DNA from: Raineyella sp. W15-4
GTDB lineage: Bacteria; Actinomycetota; Actinomycetes; Propionibacteriales; Propionibacteriaceae
Length of the DNA stretch: 64,000 bases
Direction of reading: 5' to 3'
Assembly: GCF_033170155.1 (NCBI RefSeq)
Contig: NZ_CP137079.1
Coordinates: 2,418,001-2,482,000, forward strand
Shown here: positions 58,072 to 64,000 of the stretch, piece after piece
How positions within the stretch are numbered: position 1 is the first letter of the stretch
Layout of the letters: each line of letters opens with the position of its first letter
Translations under genes and position numbers: made by a program
The notes under the pieces: model-generated
What the model was told of the DNA's origin: nothing
Seen by the model: only the letters and a program-made list of their open reading frames with translations
Databases searched by the model: none

Positions 58072-59423
58072 CCCGGGCCACCCCCGGAGCGTCCGGTCGC
58101 CCCGGCACCGGGCAGTCCGTCGTGGTCATCGGTGGTGGCCTGGCCGGGATGGCGGCGGCCGCCCGGCTGGCCAAGCGGGGCCACCGGGTGATGCTGCTGC
58201 ACCGGACGGAGCGACTCGGCGCCGACTGGCGGCCCGACCACCCGGACGGCCCGGGCCGGCTGCCGGAGGTCCTCACCCTGCCGGCACCATGGCGCGACCT
58301 GTTCAAGAAGTCGGGCCGCATCCTGCCGGCGGAACTGGCCCGCGCCGGGCTCGACCTGGTGCCTGCCCCGCCGGCCCGGCACCTCTTCGCCGACGGCGCG
58401 GAGCTCGACCTGGGCGGTGACCGGGGAGAGCAGTTCCACCGGATGGCCGCCGCCTACGGGGAGCCCGTCGCGGCGTCCTGGCGTGATCTGGTGGACTCCC
58501 TGGAGCCGGTCTGGCATCAGCTCCGCCAGCTCGGACTGGAGACCTCCCTGCTGTCCGGCCGCCAGCTGCGCGCCCACCGGCGGACGCTGATGTGGGGTCG
58601 GACGGTCGCCGACCTGGCGGCCGCCCAGCCGCATCCCCATCTGCGCGCGCTGGTCGAGGCGAGCGCCTGGCGGCAGGGCCACGACCCGGTCCGGGCCCCG
58701 GCCTTCGTCGCGAGCCGGCTGAACGTGGAGCGTACCTTCGGCCGCTGGATGATCGTCGACGACCGCGGCCGGCCCGCCGGCAGCGAACGGCTGCTCGACC
58801 TGCTCGAGGCGCGGTTGGCCACCCGGGGCGTCGAGCTCGTCCGGTGTGACCGGCCGATCAGGTTCCGGGGATCGGCGCGACACCCGGACGGGCGCTCGCT
58901 GGCGGCCGGACCGGTCCGCGACCTGCTCCCCTCCGGACCACGCCCGGACGCGGTGATCCTCACCACGGGGCTGCACGACCCGGTGGCGACGTACGGCCTG
59001 CACACCCGGGCGGCCCGGCGGGTGCGGACCCTCGCCCCCGTGCTGCGCCCCCGGCGCACGTCCGGCCCGGCACCCGCCGAGGGGGCACCGGCGGGCTTCC
59101 CGGCCATGTCGCCGGGCCACGGCGTCGCCGAGACCGTCGACCACGCCGCCCGTACGGTCAGCTGGGCCACCACGGACCGGATCCTCGTCCACGACTGGGG
59201 GGCCGCCACCCCCGACCCCGGCGCCGGTCCCGGCTGGGACGGGCCGGGGTCGTGGCTGCGCCGGCTGCCCGTCCGGCTCGGTGAGCGGCTGTACTCGGCC
59301 GGCCCGTGGGGGCGCGGCGGCGACGACCTGGCGGGAGTGCTGATGTCCGCGGCCCTGGCCACGTACGACGCCCACCTCGACCTCACCGGCCAGGACACCC
59401 ACCCGTCGAACAAGGACCAGTGA
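58068..59423 (+). CDS. FAD-dependent oxidoreductase (phytoene-desaturase/amine-oxidase-like)
   Basis: 451 residues. The N-terminal dinucleotide fold VVVIGGGLAGMAAAARLAKRGHRV (residues about 16-39) binds FAD. The overall layout matches the NAD(P)-binding amine-oxidase/phytoene dehydrogenase superfamily, with substrate domain between residues 90 and 300 and a short C-terminal FAD segment. I cannot assign a substrate. GTG 58068 overlaps the upstream stop, so the two genes are translationally coupled despite unrelated folds. Confidence 0.75.
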   Translation: MTRATPGASGRPGTGQSVVVIGGGLAGMAAAARLAKRGHRVMLLHRTERLGADWRPDHPDGPGRLPEVLTLPAPWRDLFKKSGRILPAELARAGLDLVPAPPARHLFADGAELDLGGDRGEQFHRMAAAYGEPVAASWRDLVDSLEPVWHQLRQLGLETSLLSGRQLRAHRRTLMWGRTVADLAAAQPHPHLRALVEASAWRQGHDPVRAPAFVASRLNVERTFGRWMIVDDRGRPAGSERLLDLLEARLATRGVELVRCDRPIRFRGSARHPDGRSLAAGPVRDLLPSGPRPDAVILTTGLHDPVATYGLHTRAARRVRTLAPVLRPRRTSGPAPAEGAPAGFPAMSPGHGVAETVDHAARTVSWATTDRILVHDWGAATPDPGAGPGWDGPGSWLRRLPVRLGERLYSAGPWGRGGDDLAGVLMSAALATYDAHLDLTGQDTHPSNKDQ

Positions 59424-59477
59424 GCCGGCCACCGGTGCCGCGGCGGACCGCGGCGACCTGCCGTCGACCCGTCGGGA

Positions 59478-59483
59478 TAGACT
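59478..59483 (+). promoter_or_regulatory. Possible -10 box of the HelD-like gene
   Basis: TAGACT, giving a predicted leader of roughly 25 nt containing AAGGA before the TTG start at 59516. No clear -35. Confidence 0.45.
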
Positions 59484-59515
59484 TGAGAGTCACTCCCGGT
59501 AAGGACGAAACGCTC

Positions 59516-61771
59516 TTGACTTCTCATGACATCTCGTCGGACCTGGCCCGCGAGCTCGCCGTCGAACAGGCCCACGTGGACAAGGTCTACGTACGCCTGG
59601 CCATCGCCACCCAGGACGCCCAGCGTGCCGCTGAGGCAGGCGCCTCGCACTACACCAGCGACCGCGGTGACTACCTCCGGGAGGAGGACTCGACCAGCGT
59701 CTACGAGCGGGATGTCTTCGCCTACCAGGCGGCCCGGCGGCTGGCGGTCCTGGAGGCCGAGCATGAGGGCCTGGTCTTCGGCCGGCTCGACCTCACCAAC
59801 GGCGACACCGACTACATCGGTCGGATCGGGGTCCACGACGATGACTACGAGCCGTTGGTGATCGACTGGCGGGCCCGCGCCGCCGAGCCCTTCTACCGAG
59901 CCACTGCCGCCGACCCGATGGACGTGATCCGCCGCCGCGTGCTGCGCTGCCGCGACGACCGGGTGATCGGCATCGAGGACGACCTGCTCGACGGCGCCTC
60001 GGCGCGGGCGGACCTGCCGGTGATCGGTGAGGGAGCACTGCTGGCCGCCCTGACCCGGGCCCGCGGCCACCAGATGCGCGACATCGTCGCCACCATCCAG
60101 GCCGAACAGGACGAGGCGATCCGGGCCCCGCACCAGGGCGTCACGATCATCGCCGGCGGCCCCGGCACCGGCAAGACCGTGGTGGCGCTGCACCGGGCCG
60201 CCTACCTCCTCTACACCCACCGACGGCGCTTCGAGCAGGGCGGCGTGCTCGTCGTCGGCCCCTCCGACGTGTTCATGACCTACATCGAGCGGGTGCTGCC
60301 GTCACTGGGCGAGGACGCGGTGACGCTGCGGTCGGTGGGCAATATCCCCTCCGACGTGCTGCCGATCGAGGCACACCGTACGGATGCCTCCGCCGCGGCG
60401 GCGATCAAGGGGTCGGTCCGGATGGTCGACGTGCTCACCCGGCTGATCCAGGTGCCGGCCACCGTGAAGGTGATCGGCCGCACCGGTCACCAGCCGAAGC
60501 TCGACCGGGACCTGCTGCTCACCGTCAAGGGCAACGCGCTGCGGCTGACCGGGCGTACGCTGCTCGGCCTGCGGCGGCAGACGATCCGCCAGACGAAGGC
60601 CAACCACGCCCGCCGGGCCGGCCGTGACGCGATGGTGGCTGCGCTGTGGGACCTGATGCCGGCCGACCACGACATCGAGCGGGAGGACTTCCCCGACCTG
60701 GTCACCGACCATCCGGCGTTCCTTGAGGCGCTCAACACCTGGTGGCCCACCCAGCATGCCACCGGCGAGCTGCGCCGGCTCTCCTATCCGGAGGTGGTCG
60801 CCCGGGTGGCCGACGGCATCCTGGACGCCGCGGAGCAGCGGACCCTGCTGGAGTCCTTCGCCGAACTCGGTGAGGAGGGCCACGAGGACTGGTCGGTCGC
60901 CGATGCGGCGCTGCTCGACGAGCTGGTCGCACTGCTGGGCACCCCGCTCGACGAGGACCCCGACGAGCCGCTGTTCCTCTCCGCCGGCGCCACGGTGCAG
61001 GAGATCGTGACGGTCTCCGACCGCCTCACCCGCCGGCACACCGAGGACCCGTACGCGGACCGGTTCGCGACGTACGCCCATGTGCTGGTCGACGAGGCGC
61101 AGGACATCACCCCGATGCAGTGGCGGATGCTGCGCCGCCGCGGGGCGCAGGCCTCCTGGACCATCGTCGGGGACCCGGCCCAGAGCTCCTGGCCGGACCA
61201 CCACGAGCTGGACGCCGAGGTCGACGCGCTGGTCGGGCTAGGCCAACGGCGGACGTTCCGGATGAGCACCAACTACCGGTCCCCGTCCGAGGTCTTCGAC
61301 CTGGCGGCGCGGGTGGTCACCCGGGACGTGCCCGAGGCGGATCTGCCGAGGGCCGTCCGCTCCACCGGCGTCGCCCCCGACCTGCGGACGATCCACCGCG
61401 GTGAGCTGTCCGAGACCCTGGAGCGGGTGCTCGACGAGCTCGGCCGGCAGGTCGAGGGGACGATCGGGGTCATCACGCCGCCGTCGCGGCTGTACGACAT
61501 CGAGGAGATGGTCGACGGGCTGGGCCTGGCCGAGGTCCTCCGGGACCGGATCGCGGTGGTCAACACCCTGCAGGCCAAGGGTCTGGAGTACGACGGGGTG
61601 ATCGTGATCGCCCCCGACGAGATCGTCGCCGAGCACATCGGCGGGATCCGGATCCTCTATGTCGCGCTCACCCGGCCGACCCAGCGACTGGTGACCGTCG
61701 ACCTGGTGCCGAACGGGGCGCCGCTGGAGCCCGGTGCCTGGCGCACCGCGCTGCCGGGGACGCCCCGCTGA
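59516..61771 (+). CDS. HelD/HelR-like RNA polymerase-recycling ATPase
   Basis: About 751 residues. The N-terminal arm (EQAHVDKVYVRLAIATQDAQ) is a coiled coil. The UvrD-like motor has Walker A GGPGTGKTVVALHRAAYLLY, motif II VLVDEAQDITPMQWRML, motif III GDPAQSSWP, motif IV STNYRSPSEVF and VNTLQAKGLEYDGVIV / YVALTRPTQRL. This is the domain order of actinobacterial HelD, which removes stalled RNA polymerase from DNA; some homologues confer rifamycin resistance. No ATG is available at the right place; I chose TTG 59516 with AAGGA upstream. A TTG at 59483 is possible. Confidence 0.88.
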   Translation: MTSHDISSDLARELAVEQAHVDKVYVRLAIATQDAQRAAEAGASHYTSDRGDYLREEDSTSVYERDVFAYQAARRLAVLEAEHEGLVFGRLDLTNGDTDYIGRIGVHDDDYEPLVIDWRARAAEPFYRATAADPMDVIRRRVLRCRDDRVIGIEDDLLDGASARADLPVIGEGALLAALTRARGHQMRDIVATIQAEQDEAIRAPHQGVTIIAGGPGTGKTVVALHRAAYLLYTHRRRFEQGGVLVVGPSDVFMTYIERVLPSLGEDAVTLRSVGNIPSDVLPIEAHRTDASAAAAIKGSVRMVDVLTRLIQVPATVKVIGRTGHQPKLDRDLLLTVKGNALRLTGRTLLGLRRQTIRQTKANHARRAGRDAMVAALWDLMPADHDIEREDFPDLVTDHPAFLEALNTWWPTQHATGELRRLSYPEVVARVADGILDAAEQRTLLESFAELGEEGHEDWSVADAALLDELVALLGTPLDEDPDEPLFLSAGATVQEIVTVSDRLTRRHTEDPYADRFATYAHVLVDEAQDITPMQWRMLRRRGAQASWTIVGDPAQSSWPDHHELDAEVDALVGLGQRRTFRMSTNYRSPSEVFDLAARVVTRDVPEADLPRAVRSTGVAPDLRTIHRGELSETLERVLDELGRQVEGTIGVITPPSRLYDIEEMVDGLGLAEVLRDRIAVVNTLQAKGLEYDGVIVIAPDEIVAEHIGGIRILYVALTRPTQRLVTVDLVPNGAPLEPGAWRTALPGTPR

Positions 61772-61782
61772 GCCCGTCCGGA

Positions 61783-62412
61783 TCAGGCCAGCACCGGCGC
61801 CCCGGTGGTGGCGACGACCTGCTCGAGACCGACGTCCGGGGCGAGTTCGACCAGGCGCAGTCCCTCCGCAGTGACGTCCAGCACCGCGAGATCGGTGACG
61901 ATCCGGCCGACCACCCCGCGCCCGGTCACCGGCAGGGTGTTCTCCCGCAGCAGCTTCGGCGAGCCGTCCTTGGCCACGTGCTCCATCAGCGCGATGACCC
62001 GACGGGCACCGTGCACCAGGTCCATCGCCCCACCCATGCCCTTGACCCGCTTGCCGGGCACCACCCAGTTGCTCAGGTCCCCCCGCTCGCTCACCTGCAT
62101 GGCGCCGAGGATCGCGACGTCGATGCGGCCGGAGCGGATCATCCCGAAGCTCAGCGCCGAGTCGAAGAAGCTCGCCCCGGTCACCGTGGTCACGGTCTCC
62201 TTGCCGGCGTTGATCAGGTCGGGATCCTCCTCGCCGTCGTACGGACTGGGTCCCAGCCCGAGGATGCCGTTCTCGGACTGCAGCACGATGTGAACTCCCG
62301 GCGGGAGCTGCCCGGGCACCAGTGTCGGCAGACCGATGCCGAGGTTGACGTAGTCGCCGTCGGTCAACTCCCGGGAGGCGCGGGCCGCCATCTCCTCACG
62401 CGTCCAGCTCAT
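61783..62412 (-). CDS. 3-oxoacid CoA-transferase, subunit B
   Basis: 209 residues. The catalytic glutamate is in LQSENGILG (near residue 49), with [13 protein letters not shown] and [13 protein letters not shown] as family markers. With subunit A it moves CoA between succinyl-CoA (or acetyl-CoA) and a 3-oxoacid. The acyl donor cannot be fixed from sequence. ATG 62412 overlaps the subunit A stop. It converges on the HelD-like gene with an 11-bp gap. Confidence 0.92.
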   Translation of the reverse strand: MSWTREEMAARASRELTDGDYVNLGIGLPTLVPGQLPPGVHIVLQSENGILGLGPSPYDGEEDPDLINAGKETVTTVTGASFFDSALSFGMIRSGRIDVAILGAMQVSERGDLSNWVVPGKRVKGMGGAMDLVHGARRVIALMEHVAKDGSPKLLRENTLPVTGRGVVGRIVTDLAVLDVTAEGLRLVELAPDVGLEQVVATTGAPVLA

Positions 62413-63239
62413 GATGCGACCCCCACCGTGCTCCGCGGTTCCCTGTCCCGGATGCCGCCGGCCCGGTCCGGGCGGGGCCGGACGATCCGGCGTTCGATCG
62501 GTTTGTCACCGGCTTGCTCCCGGGTGAGCGGCAGCACGGCATCGACGAACACCCCCGGCAGGTGGATCGCGTCGGGATCCAGTTCGCCCGGCTCGACGAA
62601 CTCCTCCACCTCTGCGACGGTGTACCGGGCGGCCATCGCGCACAGCGGGTTGAAATTGCGCGCCGCCTGCCGGAACACCAGGTTGCCGAACCGATCTCCC
62701 CGCCAGGCGCGGACGAACGCCACGTCGGGTCGCAGAGCGAGCTCGAGGACGAACAGGTGCTCCTCGCCGTCCCACGGCAGCAGCCGGGTGGGTTTCGGTT
62801 CCGACGCCACCGCCACCGATCCGTCGGAGGCGTAGCGGATCGGCATGCCACCCTCGGCGACGACGGTGCCGACACCGGTCCGGGTGTAGAACGCGGCGAT
62901 GCCAGCGCCCCCTGCACGGAGCCGCTCCGCCAGGGTGCCCTGGGGGTTCAGTTCGATCTCGACCTCTCCGGCGAGGTACTGGCGTTCGAGCTCCTTGTTC
63001 TCCCCGACATAGGAGGCGATCAGCCGGCGCACCTGCCGGTTCTCCAGCAGCATCGAGGTGCCGATCCCCTCGATCCCGCAATTGTTCGACACCACGGTGA
63101 GCTCGCCCACCCCGGTCTCGCCGAGCGCGGCGAGCAGCACCGCGGGGATGCCGCACACCCCGAATCCGCCGGCGGCGATCATCCCGCCGGACCGGACGAC
63201 ACCGACCGCCTGGGCGGCCGCGGCCACGACCTTGTCCAT
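62409..63239 (-). CDS. 3-oxoacid CoA-transferase, subunit A
   Basis: 276 residues. [18 protein letters not shown] and [17 protein letters not shown] are CoA-transferase family I subunit A motifs. About 40 extra C-terminal residues, charged and poorly conserved, follow the usual end. GAAGGAGTGAAGGAG precedes the ATG at 63239; starting at 63290 would add unsupported residues. It forms a heterodimer with the next gene's product. Confidence 0.92.
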   Translation of the reverse strand: MDKVVAAAAQAVGVVRSGGMIAAGGFGVCGIPAVLLAALGETGVGELTVVSNNCGIEGIGTSMLLENRQVRRLIASYVGENKELERQYLAGEVEIELNPQGTLAERLRAGGAGIAAFYTRTGVGTVVAEGGMPIRYASDGSVAVASEPKPTRLLPWDGEEHLFVLELALRPDVAFVRAWRGDRFGNLVFRQAARNFNPLCAMAARYTVAEVEEFVEPGELDPDAIHLPGVFVDAVLPLTREQAGDKPIERRIVRPRPDRAGGIRDREPRSTVGVAS

Positions 63240-63309
63240 CTCCTTCACTCCTTCCTGGTCGCCCGGGTCTGGTCGCCCGGGGTCTGTCACTGGGTCTGGT
63301 CACGCGCCG

Positions 63310-64000
63310 TCAGGCCAGCTGCGCGAGCCGCTCGAGCACCTGTTCGGGCACCGCGGACGGCGGGATCGCCGCAAGGAGCGCGTCCGCCTCGGGTGCCTCG
63401 ACGACGCCGGTCCAGAACGACTCCGCGAGCAGCGCCACTCGCGGCTCGTCCGCCCCGAGCGCGATCCCCTCCTCGGAGCGCAGCGCGACCGACCAGCCGA
63501 AGTGCCCGGCGACGTTGCCGAGCGCGGTGTAGCCGCCCAGCACCTCGGGAACGACCGGCTCCGGCTCGGTACCCCGGGCCCGGGCGTCGAGCACGACGAG
63601 CGCGACCGGTAGCTCGCCGAGGTGGCCGAGCCACTCCGCGAGATACACCGACGCGGCGTCGGCACGGTCCTCGTCGACCTCGTCGAGCGGGGTGCCGGCG
63701 ATCTCGTGGGCACGCAGCAGCAGGCGGGCCGGCGAGGGGACGGCGATGACGAGCCGGCGGTGGCTGGTCCGGGCGATCGTCTGCAGGGTGTCGACGACGA
63801 GCCGGCTGCTCTCCTGGTCGCCGAGCAGGGTGCGCAGTGCGGTGCCGGCACGGGTACGGGCACCCATCGCGGCGACGAGCTCCGGCCGCTCGCCGAGGCG
63901 GGCCCGGTAGAGGGCCTCGATGTCGACCCAGGCGACGTCCGGGTCGAGGAGGCCCGAGACCTGGCCGACATGGCCGGCGAGGGCCGGCGTGTCGGTCCAC
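63310..64000 (-). CDS. Unidentified protein, C-terminal part (runs off the window)
   Basis: At least 229 residues are open up to the right edge. An internal ATG at 63867 is probably not the start because reading continues with protein-like sequence upstream (WTDTPALAGHVGQVSG, YRARLGERPELVAAM). Segments such as RRLVIAVPSPARLLLRAHEIAG and LPVALVVLDARARG suggest an alternating alpha/beta fold. I recognise no family or catalytic motif. It is on the same strand as the CoA-transferase genes, 70 bp upstream of subunit A. The gap contains a repeated CTGGTCGCCCGGG. Confidence 0.6.
   Translation of the reverse strand, partial: WTDTPALAGHVGQVSGLLDPDVAWVDIEALYRARLGERPELVAAMGARTRAGTALRTLLGDQESSRLVVDTLQTIARTSHRRLVIAVPSPARLLLRAHEIAGTPLDEVDEDRADAASVYLAEWLGHLGELPVALVVLDARARGTEPEPVVPEVLGGYTALGNVAGHFGWSVALRSEEGIALGADEPRVALLAESFWTGVVEAPEADALLAAIPPSAVPEQVLERLAQLA

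Overview
This window is a contiguous piece of a high-GC (roughly 70%) actinobacterial chromosome, most likely from the Propionibacteriaceae or a close relative. Pointers are: a complete dcw (division and cell wall) cluster without ftsA; DivIVA and SepF next to ftsZ; a MurE with the diaminopimelate-type DNPR motif; an ANTAR-domain antiterminator regulator; a mycothiol-type DinB enzyme; a mycobacterial-type LexA box; frequent GTG starts; and a membrane pyrophosphatase. The family assignment is inference; the class-level assignment is firm. Most of the window is core housekeeping DNA and nearly all large genes are intact.

Region 1 (1-23 kb, mostly minus strand): whiA (first codons only), yvcK and rapZ follow uvrC. 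Next come a GT-B glycosyltransferase coupled to a membrane pyrophosphatase, an orphan Rieske lipoprotein, uvrA, and a small accessory block (DUF4389, YciI, LysR, DinB/mycothiol enzyme, MBL hydrolase, methyltransferase). After that come uvrB, rpsA and polA. All three nucleotide-excision-repair genes and polA lie here, and several have a -10 box only 6-7 nt from the start codon, which predicts leaderless mRNAs.

Region 2 (23-30 kb, minus strand): a PdtaR-like response regulator with a long histone-H1-like tail, a tRNA-Leu(CAA), pyk, rluD-lspA-traR, divIVA, yggT and sepF.

Region 3 (30-32.4 kb): a 1.73-kb IS1634-family insertion sequence inside the dcw cluster, between sepF and pgeF. It is flanked by a 313-316 bp direct duplication of the target. 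Because the duplication is so long, both neighbouring genes survive intact, each with a truncated twin on the other side. This is the most striking structure in the window.

Region 4 (32.3-49.5 kb, minus strand): the dcw operon in the order mraZ-rsmH-ftsL-ftsI-murE-murF-mraY-murD-ftsW-murG-murC-ftsQ-ftsZ-pgeF, mostly with 1-4 nt start/stop overlaps. A 10-bp-phased array of GTGG boxes precedes mraZ.

Region 5 (49.7-64 kb): divergent from mraZ is a MoxR ATPase-DUF58-transglutaminase operon. It is followed by DUF3040, a methyltransferase, a DUF6504-like gene under a perfect LexA box, an SGNH-like secreted protein coupled to an FAD oxidoreductase, a HelD-type RNA polymerase-recycling ATPase, a two-subunit 3-oxoacid CoA-transferase and an incomplete gene of unknown function at the right edge.

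I found no CRISPR array, prophage or biosynthetic cluster. Unusual signals are the IS with its very long target duplication, the LexA-controlled gene, the MraZ box array, several low-complexity tandem-repeat extensions on regulatory and division proteins, and a strong excess of the hexamer CGTACG in all reading frames and between genes.
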